A stretch of 64,000 bases of DNA from Hippopus hippopus (GCA_946811185.2 OX328109.1:44004129-44068128), one strand, 5' to 3'. Positions 11,336-21,306 are shown, numbered from the stretch's first letter. Numbers and translations are program-made. The notes: generated by a model from the sequence alone, not told the origin.

Positions 11336-12056
11336 TCTCCCCCCGTCAGGGTCGGGAGACATATTGTTTTTCCCCGTGCGTCAGTCTGTCTGTCCGTCTG
11401 TCCGTCCGTCTGTCCGTCTGTCTGTCTGGCTGTCCTTCACAAATCGTGTCCGCTCTATAAATCGAAAACCTTTTAAGATATTTTGATAAGACTTCACACA
11501 TTTGTAAAGCACCATGAGACAAAGTGTCATGCACAAGAACCATAAATCTGGCTTGTATATTTTTCGAGTTATTTCCCTTTGATTATTTTCCTTCACAAAT
11601 CGTGTCCGCTCCATAACTCGAAAACGTTTTAAGATATCTTGATAAAACTTCACACATTTTTACAGCACCATTAGACGAAGTATCATGCACAAGAACCATA
11701 ACTATGGCTTGTGTATTTTTCGAGTTATTTCCCTTTGAATTTTCCTTCACAAATCGTGTCCGCTCTATAACTCGAAAAGCTTTTAAGATATTTTTATAAA
11801 ACTTCACACATTTGTAAAGCACCATGACATGAATTGTCATGCACAAGAACCATAACGCTGGCTTGTATATTTATCGAGTTATTTCCCTTTGATTATTTTC
11901 CTTACTCATTTTACGTACAATTTCGTGTCCGCTCTATAACTCGAAAACCGTTAGAGAAAAATGACCATTATTTCAGTTAGAAGTTGCCTTGGTGACATAT
12001 CAATCTTTCTGACACCAAAAAGGGAGGAGACATCTGCTTTTTTTGTAGAAAAACAG
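11336..12056. repeat. K-type tandem module repeat (~155 bp units)
   Basis: Opens with GGGAGACATATTG and a CTGTCCGT run. Units start CCTTCACAAATCGTGTCCGC at 11434, 11590 and 11744, with a diverged fourth at 11900 (spacing 156, 154, 156). It closes with GGGAGGAGACATCTGC. GGGAGACAT near the start and GAGACATC near the end suggest a defined element boundary. Confidence 0.8.
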
Positions 12057-12116
12057 GTTCTAGTTTAACTTATGTATTGTACCATAACGATAAAGTTTTG
12101 CTTCTATACCGGAAAC

Positions 12117-12342
12117 ATTAACCCCTATCATGCGTAATAAGTGAAATGCAGCTTTCAAGCTGATAGTAAAAACCAAATTTTTGCTTTTTCATTGATACTT
12201 ATTTTTTTTTTGGGGGGGGGGGGATATTTCCTTATCGGATAGTGTAGATCCAAGATCGGACTGCATGTTCTGTGCAGTCTGATCTTGATCTACACTGTCC
12301 GAAAAAGGTCCTAAAGTTGCCCTAAGCAGCTTCAGAGTTAAG
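12117..12342 (-). repeat. Family D hairpin MITE (reverse)
   Basis: GATAGTGTAGATCCAAGATC, then GGACTGCATGTTCTGTGCAG and the complementary arm at 12240-12304. Flank AAGCTGATAGTAAAAACC and a G run at about 12221-12233. Confidence 0.8.
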
Positions 12343-12435
12343 TCCTTAATGATTTAATCACGATAATAAAGATTTTGAAAGTTTCTGTAGTAAATTTGCA
12401 CCTGAATAGCAGAAAATCACCTATATTCTTGTGGT

Positions 12436-13091
12436 GTTTGTGACCAGAAGGTCCCTAGTTTGATACCCGGGAGCGGATGTCAACTTTGGGACTATTCAAT
12501 GGCAATTGATTGTAACCAGAAGGTCCCGAGTTTGATACTCGGGAGCGGATGTCAACTTCGGGACTATTCAGTGGCCTATGATTGTAACCAGAAGGTCCCG
12601 AGTTTGATACCCGGGAGCGGATGTCAACTTCGGGACTATTCAATGGCCATTGATTGTAACCAGAAGGTCCCGAGTTTGATACTCGGGAGCGGATGTCAAC
12701 TTTGGGACTATTCAATGGCCTATGATTGTAACCAGAAGGTCCCGAGTTTGATACCCGGGAGCGGATGTCAACTTTGGGACTTTTCATTGGCCCATGATTG
12801 TAACCAGAAGGTCCCGAGTTTAATACTCGGGAGCGGATGTCAACTTCGGGACTATTCATTGGCCCTTGATTGTAACCAGAAGGTCCCGAGTTTGATACCC
12901 GGGAGCGGATGTCAACTTTGGCACTATTAATTGGCCTATGATTGTAACCAGAAGGTCCCGAGTTTGATACCCGGGAGCGGATGTCAACTTTGGGAGTATT
13001 CAATGGCCTATGATTGTAACCAAAAGGTCCCGAGTTTGATACCCGGGAGAGGATGTCAATTTTGGCACTTTTCATTGGCCCATCGTTCGGC
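12436..13091. repeat. 72-bp minisatellite, nine units, tRNA-like 3' half in each
   Basis: Unit starts recur at 12444, 12516, 12588 and every 72 bp to 13020. Each has TTGTAACCAGAAGGTCCCGA and then GTTTGATACCCGGGAGCGG, which looks like the anticodon-to-acceptor half of a tRNA(Thr)-type sequence with its T-arm. As 72 is a multiple of 3, long frames stay open on both strands (206 codons on minus, 12455-13075). I see no splice, signal or composition evidence that they are genes. Confidence 0.9.
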
Positions 13092-13130
13092 TGATGTTTG
13101 CAAACAATTGTTTGCTAGTGTAGACGGGCC

Positions 13131-13331
13131 TTAACCCTTAGGCTGCTAAGCGCGACTCAAGGACCTTTTGCGGACAGTGTAGATCAAGATCAGGTGCACA
13201 GAACGTGCAGTCTGATCTTGGATCTACACTATGCGATACGAAGATAATTTCACCAAAAATATACCTTTAAAATAGCAACAATTGGGTTTTTTTATCAGCT
13301 TGAAATTTTTAGTTTATTTATTTTCGGATAG
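13131..13331 (+). repeat. Family D MITE
   Basis: AACCCTTAGGCTGCTAAGCG start; hairpin GTGTAGATCAAGATC / GATCTTGGATCTACAC with one arm shortened; tail TTTTATCAGCTTGAAA. Confidence 0.8.
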
Positions 13332-13534
13332 ATTTGCACGATAATTTTAAAGTAAGTAGGTTGCATTCGCGCATAGGTATTTCTATTCAGTTATCACGTG
13401 TTTGGATCACCTTGTCTGCGCCAAAAAATGCTCATAATATATTATCTGTTAATCTTTTCAGCGAAACATAGAGAAATTGCCTTCAGAGAAAATGGAAATA
13501 TAAAATTAATGTTTTCCAGAAACAATCCCATATT

Positions 13535-13722
13535 AAAACGACCATGAAAAAGGAAGCTTTTGAAAATATTTTGAAAAGGAGAAAATGCTTGCTGATAACT
13601 AACATTTTCGCTCCATTTCTCACAATGTTTTCCACCCTTTTAGAGACAACTTTTATTATTTAATTATTTGACTGCAAATGCTCTCAACTGGGAACTCCTA
13701 TTTTGTTGTTTGGTACAGTTAA
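13535..13722. repeat. Family C MITE, diverged
   Basis: AAAAGGAGAAAATGCTTGCT arm, weak second arm AACATTTTCGCTCC, right flank TTGTTGTTTGGTACAG. Confidence 0.65.
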
Positions 13723-13758
13723 CTGCGATTGCTATTCTGATACTATATCCCTTTTTTT

Positions 13759-13871
13759 GATGGATGCTCTGGGAAAAAGGGGGTTTAATGCATCTCCATG
13801 ATCCAGTATACTAGGCAAGTCATTACATAATATTTTGTTCTATATGTATTAATCGAATATATTTGACATAG

Positions 13872-13908
<37 letters not shown>

Positions 13909-14198
13909 AGTTGTATCACGTGGGATATATTGAAATTTATTTTGGTTGTAACTGAATTTTTACAGGATGTATAAGCCAATAAAGTAATTCATTCATTCAT
14001 TCATAATTCTTGATCCATAATATCTATTTTGTCAACCAACCAATTGATTCATGAGATAGACTTGTCATTTAACATACAGAAAATTTACCAGTAGCAAAAA
14101 GTATCGACAAGGTCAGCCTGCGCAGTCCGTGCAGTCTGACCTTGGTCGATACTTTTTGCAGATGCATTAAAACACCTTTTTTCACAGAGCGTGACTCG
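13759..14198 (-). repeat. Family A MITE split by a retroelement tail; abuts the exon at 14212
   Basis: Left end GGATGCTCTGGGAAAAAGGG; hairpin at about 14105-14153; right end TTTTTTCACAGAGCGTGACTC finishes 13 bp before the exon. The insertion at 13831-14002 splits it. Confidence 0.8.
13831..14002 (+). mobile_element. 3' end of a LINE-like retroelement with (ATTC)n tail and GA tract
   Basis: Inserted in the family A copy. It contains a (GA)n run (about 13876-13906), then ATGTATAAGCCAATAAAG and a tail of ATTC repeats. A poly(A)-signal-like AATAAA followed by a short tandem tail is typical of non-LTR 3' ends; the class is not assigned. Confidence 0.6.
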
Positions 14199-14211
14199 TT
14201 TCTATTTTTAG

Positions 14212-14346
14212 GTGCTTTTCTTATACCATATTTTCTGATGTTGATTTTTCTGGGTCTCCCCCTCTTCTACATGGAACTGGCTCTTGGGCAATTCCATCGA
14301 TGTGGAGCCATTAAAATTTGGAAGCACCTATGTCCGATGTTCACAG
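14212..14346 (+). CDS. SLC6A4: SLC6 transporter exon: end of TM1, TM2, start of loop IL1
   Basis: The exon opens in phase 1 after TTTTTAG and closes in phase 1 at donor GTATGT. It reads GAFLIPY, then the TM2 hallmark [14 protein letters not shown], ending at CPMFTG. The split Gly before AFLIPY is a conserved SLC6 exon junction. The family uses this segment to join the unwound TM1 to the intracellular gate. A family A MITE ends about 13 bp before the acceptor, so the acceptor lies almost at the element's edge. An in-frame upstream alternative CAG at 14185-14187 lies inside the MITE. No earlier exon was found in the window. Confidence 0.95.
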
Positions 14347-14376
14347 GTATGTAAAAATATTTTTTGCACTCTATTT

Positions 14377-14589
14377 AACTCTAAGGCTGCTAAGCGCGAC
14401 TCACTGACCTTTTGCTGACAGTGTAGATTCAAGATCAGACTGCACAGAACCTGCAGTCTGATCTTGAATCTACACTGTCCGATAAAGAGATATCTTTCCC
14501 CCAAAAGATACATTTTTATAACAAAATTTGGGGTTTTACTGTCGGCTTAGAAGTTTCAGTCCACTTATTTAGCAGAGTATGGATTAATA
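14377..14589 (+). repeat. Family D MITE
   Basis: CTAAGGCTGCTAAGCGCGAC start. Arms TGTAGATTCAAGATCAGACT and complement carry a matching TTCAAGA/TCTTGAA variant. Lies just after the 14212-14346 exon. Confidence 0.85.
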
Positions 14590-15190
14590 ACACCTTTGAC
14601 CTACATGGTTGACCAATGAAATACAAAGACATTTTCGTTTCCGGGCATCAGTTGTTAAAACCATTTTCATTAGTTGATATTTTTCTCATGTTAAACCACG
14701 GCACTTTTGGATACATGCGGATAAAATAATACTAGTTCCAGAATGAGTCTTATGCACATTGGATAAGGCATGTTAATAACGATATTCAAAGTAATATGAG
14801 TGTTTGTTTAGAACTCAACTTAAAGTATTAGATTCTTCCGTTGCAAGATCTGTTGCATGCATTGTCTGCGCATGTCATGTCCTTCGAAGATTCGACCTGT
14901 CTGCTATGACGCATCACTATCCCATGTATAGGAGAAATTATTATGCCGCTAATAAAGTAGCAATGGAGAAAATGGCTATAAACAATAAATCTTTTGAAAA
15001 ATGTAGCCTGTTATTCACTCTAAATATCTTGAAAATTCAATTATTTCAAAAGGGGAAAATAGTTTTCACAATTACCCTTGTTTTACTGCATATTTTTGAA
15101 TATAAGCTTTAGGGAAACCAGGATTCGTGAAGGATTTTTGAACAGACTGGGCTTATATCGAAGCAATTAACCAGGCCTGTAGGGGTGTTT
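14590..15190. other. No gene seen (intron)
   Basis: Intronic sequence; a 102-codon open frame at 14804-15112 has no recognisable domain and is probably chance. Confidence 0.45.
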
Positions 15191-15191
15191 T

Positions 15192-15484
15192 TATAAATGG
15201 CCGGTGCACAGGTTACATGCTAGCGTGAGACTCGTGAACTTGAGAGTGTGGGTTCGATCCCTACGGCTGGCCATCTAAAATTACCAATAGTCTTTCGGAT
15301 GAGACGTTAAACCGAGGTCCCGTGTGACGGTGCTATACACCGAGCACGTTAAAGAACCAGGCGTAACTTAGGATGGGTTTCGTCCTGTATCTGCACTATC
15401 CCCCGTAACAATACTAACAGCCTTCAGGGGGCGTCGCCCATATGGGCAACCGGTGGCGACGATAAATAAACGCAAATTCAATCG
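15192..15484 (+). mobile_element. tRNA-derived SINE, family S3
   Basis: tRNA-like head at 15199-15272: GGCCGG and CTGGCC ends can pair as an acceptor stem, with GGGTTCGATCCC as B box. Body: CGGATGAGACGTTAAACCG, GTTAAAGAACCAGGCGTAA, TATCCCCCGTAAC, CAACCGGTGGCGACGATAAA. Confidence 0.85.
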
Positions 15485-16065
15485 TTACATGCTAGCTGAT
15501 CATAGTTTAATGAATAGTACCAGGTAGCGTTTTATTGAGTAAACGTTTATTTTGAAATTAAAAGTCACGGTTGTCGTTTTGAAAAGTAGTCCGGTTCTGT
15601 ACCAAGAATGCCCAAATCAGATAGATGTGTATTTGAAAAATGCTATCTAGCGGAAGATCATGGTGTTGCATGGATCTGTCAGGTCAAGACACAAAGACGC
15701 TTTTGTTGGTATAAGAAAAGGCGTGTAGCGAACAAGACTGATTTCTGCGACTATATTTGTACTGGCTCAAAGTATTCCATGGAAAAACAAGAAATATCTT
15801 TAAAAGGATAGACTGCGTTAATTTGCCAATAAATAAACAGAGGTCCTTAAAATAAACATGTCGACTCTTTTTGACCGATCACAAATTTCTATTCATTCGT
15901 TTGTTATCATTATCAATACCAAAAGGTAGGTCAAAAGCCAGCTCATTCAGTTACGCCGAAAAAAAAGTTTTCTTGGTTCGATCATAAATTAGCGGATATA
16001 TTATTAATACCATTTTGAAGTAAAGCTTATTGGCCGTATTTACAGTTTTGGATATTTGTCTAATT
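15485..16065. other. No gene seen (intron)
   Basis: A 67-codon frame at 15608-15811 has several Cys but no recognised domain, and no splice sites fit the surrounding gene. Confidence 0.4.
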
Positions 16066-16068
16066 AAC

Positions 16069-16319
16069 GAAAAGGGGCATTGGGACATTTGCGTAAAGTG
16101 TCGTCTCGGATCAGCCTGCGCAGTCCGCGGAGGCTGATCCGAGACGACACTTTACGACTACATCAGATTTTGTCCTTCAGAAGACTTGCGCAAAACAGAA
16201 AATTACATAAAAACGGATAGTATCGTTTCGGATTAGCCTGCGCGGACTGGGCAGGCTTATCCGAGACGAAGCTTTAAATACGCAAATGTCCAAATGCCAC
16301 TTTTCGCGTATTGCAGGCC
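16069..16319. repeat. Family B MITE
   Basis: CGAAAAGGGGCATTGGGAC start, both hairpins, end TTTTCGCGTATTGC. Confidence 0.85.
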
Positions 16320-16372
16320 ATATCGCAGGTCTAGCAATCTGATTAGCTTTACAGAACAGCAGTATCAGCCAG

Positions 16373-16477
16373 GGGGCGTATTCACAAACTGTTCTAGATC
16401 GCATTCTCAGTCTTATTCTAGATTTTGAAAGTAACTTAACTTATGATTGTCTAAACCATTTGGTTATGCGAATCAGA
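16373..16477. repeat. Family H, left half
   Basis: GGGCGTATTCACAAACTG, TAGATTTTGAAAGTAAC and GTCTAAACCATTTGG, cut at the centre. Confidence 0.6.
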
Positions 16478-16478
16478 A

Positions 16479-16560
16479 GGATCCATAATTATATGATGAC
16501 TTGCTTGGTACAGTGCATCACAGAGATGTATTAAAGCCCATTTCTCAGAGCATGGCTCAA
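16479..16560 (+). repeat. Family A 3' fragment
   Basis: GGATCCATAATTATATGATG to CAGAGCATGGCTC. Directly follows the H fragment. Confidence 0.75.
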
Positions 16561-16658
16561 CTGAATCAGGAGTAATTGATTGGTGGGTACGTATGCGACC
16601 CCCGAATGACCTTCCCCACCCCTGACCTGACTTTATTTTCCTTTAACTTCTTTTTCAG

Positions 16659-16755
16659 GAATTGGTTTTGCCATTACGTTGGTTGCCACATATGTGGGGA
16701 TGTATTATAACACAATTATAGCCTGGTCACTGTTTTATCTTGTAGCCTCTTTTAG
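16659..16755 (+). CDS. SLC6A4: SLC6 transporter exon: TM3
   Basis: Acceptor TTTTTCAG and phase 1 start; ends in phase 2 at donor GTTGGT. It encodes [19 protein letters not shown] and the rest of TM3 to ASF. The second Tyr of MYYNT corresponds to human SERT Tyr176, which lines the central substrate site. Human Ile172 is replaced by Val here, as in dopamine transporters. A second GT four bases on (GTAACC, 16760) would break the frame with the next exon, so 16755 was chosen. Confidence 0.94.
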
Positions 16756-16855
16756 GTTGGTAACCCGTCCTTATTTATATACGACATCAACATATAGGCC
16801 TATATCCGGATTTGTATTTTTGACCCTTGTTCTTGGTTTTTTGTGTTGATGTTGT

Positions 16856-16950
16856 TATTGTTGTTGTTGTTGTTGTTCTCCTTCTTCTTCTTTTTCTTCT
16901 TCTACTTCTTCTTCTTCATGATCATCATCTTCTTCTTCTGTCTGTCTGTC
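16856..16950. repeat. TTG / CTT trinucleotide microsatellite
   Basis: A TTG run passes into a CTT run; open frames across it are artefacts. Confidence 0.9.
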
Positions 16951-17127
16951 TTGTTCCTCGGTGTGTTTGTGCATCTGTGTATGTCCTTATGTCTTCTCTA
17001 TCAGCCTCGAAATATGAATGTTTCATTGTTTACTATATATTCTATCTCTTGTATCTATATTCCCATTCATTCCTTTTCTTTGCTATAGTTTCGAGTCAAA
17101 AAGAATGAATTGTCACCAATTTTTCAG

Positions 17128-17253
17128 ATCAGAAGTACCCTGGGCCACCTGTACAAACGAGTGGAACACTCCAAACTGTTTCTCTGTTGTAGCTGGCTAC
17201 AATCTCAGCACTCTCACAAATATGTCCGTCCCGGCAGCTGCCGAGTATTTTCA
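17128..17253 (+). CDS. SLC6A4: SLC6 transporter exon: extracellular loop 2
   Basis: Acceptor TTTTTCAG, phase 2 start; ends at donor GTACGG, phase 2. The peptide has WATCTNEWNTPNC, whose two Cys are nine residues apart like the loop 2 disulfide pair of human SERT (Cys200-Cys209). Two N-glycosylation sequons follow (NLS and NMS), then AAAEYFQ. The surface-exposed loop is variable in the family, yet the Cys spacing is kept, which supports a functional transporter and not a relic. Confidence 0.93.
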
Positions 17254-17359
17254 GTACGGGTTTTACAGTTTCTCTTGTACTTAACTTGTACATTTATTTA
17301 CTCTTTCAGAGCAAAATACAGAAACCCTGTAAACTTAGAAACTTAGAAATATTTTATTT

Positions 17360-17490
17360 AATAGGCTTGACTAAACAAGCGGAAGGCGTAGATAAAAGAT
17401 CAGACTGCATGTTCTGAGCAGGCTGATCATGGCTTATGCTTGCGCAAAAGCCAATACTTTTGCTTATATGTCTGAAAAGGGTTTGAAAAC
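17360..17490. repeat. Family D variant fragment
   Basis: TAGGCTTGACTAAACAAGCGG and GATCAGACTGCATGTTCTGA with a decayed second arm. The same flank (GGCTTAACTAAACAAGCGGA) occurs at 51584. Confidence 0.65.
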
Positions 17491-17514
17491 GTATGGTTAC
17501 ATTTTGCGTTATTA

Positions 17515-18036
17515 TACACTGCTCAAAAGAATTAGAGGATCACACAAATACCAAAATTCAAATCTTTCATTTTGCTAAACGCTCAGTGTTTGTGCTCTGA
17601 ATACCATCAACTTACATTCTTACTAGACAAACTGACTCAATACTTTTCTTGTTTGTTTGATTTTAAATGCTGATAAGCCATGTTAAGAATAAAATCAAGA
17701 AATTTGTTTTCCTTGTTCTTTTGTTAAACAGCTCATATTTTTTCCCATCTTTTTTTGATGTTATTGTCAAATCTAATGAAAGAAGAAAACGAGAAGAAAA
17801 AATGACACCATTGATTCCCTTAAAAGCCTGTGTGGCATATCAAAAAGACGGCTTTGAGCGGAACAGCCCATTTATCTTTTGTGCAAACCAAATCGTTTTG
17901 TCTGTTCTAAGATTTTACAGTGTTAAGACTGAATGTATTTATGAGCAGGAAATTATTTGCTTTGTATTGTTCCTAAATAATTATCTTGAGATCAAATTCG
18001 AGGACATGTGAACCTTTAATTTTTTTGAGCAGTGTA
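17515..18036. mobile_element. Tc1-like MITE with TACACTGCTCAAAA ends
   Basis: Left TACACTGCTCAAAAGAATTA and right TTAATTTTTTTGAGCAGTGTA are inverted repeats bounded by TA. About 520 bp. A 114-codon frame (17667-18011) fills much of the interior but resembles no transposase motif I know. End sequence and TA boundary fit Tc1-type elements. Confidence 0.75.
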
Positions 18037-18263
18037 TTATAAGAATGGGGTGGCATAATTGCATCTTTTCTCCTTAGTTTCGATCAATTCTTTAGAGGAA
18101 ATATCCATTTTTACTCATTTTTACAAATCATAGATGTCTAATTCTAAAGTTACTTTAGCTAGAGGATCTCTCAAAATAACGGAATTTCTAAATGCAAAAA
18201 GCGACAGCAATTTCTGATGTTACCATCAGGGTACAACGGGGTTCCTTGAAAAAAAAATGACTG

Positions 18264-18320
18264 GACAAATTAATTAGTGATCTTTTTGTTAGACAAATTA
18301 ATTAGTAATCTTTTTGTTCA
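18264..18320. repeat. 28-bp tandem duplication
   Basis: GACAAATTAATTAGTGATC and its neighbour GACAAATTAATTAGTAATC, each followed by TTTTTGTT. Confidence 0.85.
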
Positions 18321-18371
18321 AAGTATTACATTTTTTAATTCTTGAGGAAATTTTGGTTGTTTTTTTTTCAG

Positions 18372-18510
18372 ATATCACGTGTTGGAGGCCCACAAATCTA
18401 CAGGAATTGGTGACATCGGGTCTGTTAAATGGACTCTTTGTTTGTGCCTCTTGGGGGTGATGGTTATTGTTTATTTTTCTCTATGGAGAGGAATTAAATC
18501 GTCCGGGAAG
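18372..18510 (+). CDS. SLC6A4: SLC6 transporter exon: end of loop 2, TM4, loop IL2
   Basis: A long pyrimidine tract precedes the CAG acceptor; the start is phase 2 and the end is phase 0 at donor GTATAA. It reads YHVLEAHKSTGIGDIG, then a hydrophobic TM4 (CLCLLGVMVIVYFSLW) and the basic turn RGIKSSGK. HVLxxH..GxxDxG is the usual end of loop 2 in SERT-type proteins, and KSSGK is the conserved TM4-TM5 cytoplasmic turn. Confidence 0.94.
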
Positions 18511-18679
18511 GTATAACAGATTTCATTTATGTTCTGTTTATGGCAACCACGGAAGCCCTTTACGTAGACATATTTACATACAACCATTTTAAGACCTTCA
18601 CGCGAAAGAACGTCCAGTGTGAAACTTTATCTGACCCTAAACATACTTTTCAAAGACATAAACACAACCCCTCATATCC

Positions 18680-20380
18680 AGTCATAAACCTGAACGCAGT
18701 CACTTTTGTCCTGTACCAGCGCATTAACGCAACCTTTTATTTTCTTTAAAAAGAACTTGATACAACATTATATGGCCTATATAACCTCTTGTGTCTTTTA
18801 TGTAGCTTGTGATATCCTATATGCATCGTTTCATTGCTCTCACGACGGCCTTCACCCAGTCGCTTCTGCGCTTGACGAAGAACTTTAAGAATCCTCTGAT
18901 GTCCTTCGAAAAACTTGCTCGCAACTTCCCAAGTGCATGGTATGCCCTTTTCAAAGAATAATTCGTAACTTCTTAATTCCTTTTCGAAGACCCTTGCACA
19001 ACCTCTTTTGTCCTTTAAAAGGACCATTACACTTGTCATTTACATAGATCTGTAGGCAACATTTTAAGTCTTTATAAAGGCCTTCACGCAACCTCCTATG
19101 TACTTTAAGAAGATCTGTAGACACGCTCTTAAGTGCTTTACACAGTTCTTAGAGCAACCGCTTCTGTCCTTTACAAAAATGTGAAAGCAATCTTTTATGT
19201 CCTTTGCAAATATGTTCGCAACCTCTTACAACCTTTACCAAGACGTATGTGCAACCTCTTATGTGCTTTACATAAATGTGTACACAACAATTTATGTTCT
19301 TTACAAAGATGTTTACACAACCTTTTATGACACCGTAAAAAGAATGTTTACACAAACTCTTATATCCTTTACGAAGATGTTTACGTAACCTCTTATGTCG
19401 TTTACGAAAATGTGAACGTTTCCTCTTTTGTCCGTTGCAAAAATGTGCACACAACCTCTTATATCCCTAGCACACATGTGTACGCAACCTCTCCTGTCAT
19501 GTACAAAGATGTGCATGCAACCTCTTATGTTCTTCAAGAAAATTTCTAAGCAACCTCTTATGTTCTTGATAAAAATGTTTTAACCTGTTATGTACTTCAC
19601 GAAAAAGTTTTCTAAACCTCTTATGTCCCTGAAGGCGGATGTGAACGCAATTTCTTACATCCTTTACGAAGGTATGAACGCAACCTCTTATGTCCTATAC
19701 AAAACTGTTTTGTGCAATGTCTTATGTCCTTTTCAAGGATGAGTATGCAACGTCTTATGTCATTGACAAAAATGTTTACAAAACGCTTCTCTACTCAGAC
19801 GATTACACAACTGCTTATGCATTTTACAAAGATGTGTATGCAGCCTTTCATGTCCTTTTCGAAGAAGTGTACGTCACCTCTTCCGTCCTTTATAAAGATG
19901 TTCGCGCAACGTCTTATATCTTCTAGGAAGATGTGTGTGCAACCTGTCATTTCATTTACGAAGATCAGTGCAGAAACTCTCCTTTCCTTTGTAAATTTCT
20001 GTACGCGGCCTTTTGTGTTATTTACGAAGATGTATACGCAATCTCTTATGTCCTTTACGAAGATCAGTGTAAGAAACTTTCATTTCCTTTGTGAAGTTAT
20101 GTACGCAACCTGTAATGTCCGTTACGAAGATGTGTGCGCGCCCTCTACGCCCTTTTTAAAGATCTGTACGCAACCTCTTAATAATGACCATTACGAAGAT
20201 CAGTGCAGAAACTTTCACTTCTTTGTGAAGTTCTGTACGCAACCTCTTTTATTCTTTTCGAAACCTTTCATTTCCTTTGTGGAAATGTGCACATTACCTC
20301 TCACCTCCTGTCATTTTTGACGACCAGTACGCAACCTGTTATGCCCTGTAAATCATTTTCAACGAATATTGACCAAGATC
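18680..20380. repeat. Diverged ~33-bp minisatellite, about 1.7 kb
   Basis: Units of the type CAACCTCTTATGTCCTTTAC then GAAGATGTGTACG recur about 45-50 times with drift. As the unit is a multiple of 3, frames stay open on both strands (for example 202 codons at 19712-20320, with a repeating TSYVLYKDVYA-like 11-mer in another frame). It lies inside the intron after the TM4 exon. Confidence 0.85.
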
Positions 20381-20429
20381 AGCTTCTTTATCAGCTGACT
20401 GTCCTTATAATAGTTTAACTTTTCCTTCA

Positions 20430-20665
20430 CTCTGGTCAGCAAGAATTCCTTCGAAGATCATTACTTGGGTCATTGGGATAAGATTTAATCATCTCTAACG
20501 ACTTCATATTGTATTGACCCTGTTGATCACGGAGAGCCACCAGATGCTTGGAGAAGTAATTATCGTAAAGAGGCACCAGGAATGCACCAGAATAGTTGCA
20601 CTGGCCGCCGTTACAAAGTTTCAATAAATAAAAAGTTGAAAACCAGCATTCAACTGCAACGAACA
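20430..20665 (+). mobile_element. S2-type SINE body, diverged
   Basis: CCAGATGCTTGGAGAAGTAA, GAGGCACCAGGAATGCACC and GCACTGGCCGCCGTTACAAA match the S2 3' body; no tRNA head. Confidence 0.65.
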
Positions 20666-20694
20666 ACGGCATTGAATTATCTTAACTTAGAGGG

Positions 20695-20915
20695 ATGAAC
20701 GTTAACCTTTATCTCGCTAAATAACCAACAGGAAACTTTCAAGCCGATAGTAAAACCGAAATTTTGCTATTTCAAAGGCATTATTGGGAGACAGTTATCT
20801 TCTTATCGGATAGTGTAGATCCAAGATCAGACTGCACGGTATGTGCAGTCTGATCTTGATCTACACTGTCCGCAAAAGGTCAGTGAATCGCGCCTACCAG
20901 CCTATGGGTTAAGTT
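20695..20915 (-). repeat. Family D MITE (reverse)
   Basis: TCAAGCCGATAGTAAAACCG, hairpin at about 20808-20872 (GATCAGACTGCACGGTATGT and complement), end CAGCCTATGGGTTAA. Confidence 0.85.
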
Positions 20916-21093
20916 AGAGGGATGAAACTTAATTCTTACGATCTGCTTTTCAAAGGAAACTTCAAAGTGCCTTTTGAAGCTCTAATGACAGACTGGATGA
21001 TAAATAACATGAAGATAAAATTATTCTATTGTGAAATCATGACGAGATAACATTGCCAGATTTTTATAGAATAGAATGAGTTTATTTCATTAA

Positions 21094-21292
21094 TCCCTTA
21101 CCAAACGAAAACAAATTTACACTTGTCCATATTGAAAGCTTTTGCAGACGGCAAATTTATTATGGCTCAAATCTACACTGTCAGATAAAGAGATATTTCC
21201 CTCCAAAAAACATCTTTGAAACAGCAACATTTGGCCTTTTACTATCAACTTGAAAGTTTAGTTTTACTTATTTAGCCGGATAAGATTAATGA
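21094..21292. repeat. Family C left fragment joined to family D right fragment
   Basis: CCCTTACCAAACGAAAAC...GCAGACGGCAAATT, then directly ATCTACACTGTCAGATAAAG and the D tail to TTAGCCGGATAAG. Confidence 0.6.
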
Positions 21293-21306
21293 TAAAAACA
21301 GACATC

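Noticed and set aside
12455..13075. 206-codon minus-strand frame of 24-residue repeats as a repetitive protein gene
   Set aside because: The unit is 72 bp, so any stop-free unit stays open in that frame; the opposite strand is open too. No signal peptide, splice sites or start context.
12436..13091. CRISPR array
   Set aside because: Units are contiguous 72-bp tandem repeats without unique spacers, in a clearly eukaryotic context.
16756..16763. Downstream donor GTAACC for the TM3 exon
   Set aside because: Using it would add four bases and break the phase with the loop 2 exon; the GTTGGT donor keeps the conserved spacing.
17667..18011. 114-codon frame as an exon of the transporter
   Set aside because: It lies inside a TA-bounded MITE in an intron and no phase-compatible splice sites link it to its neighbours.
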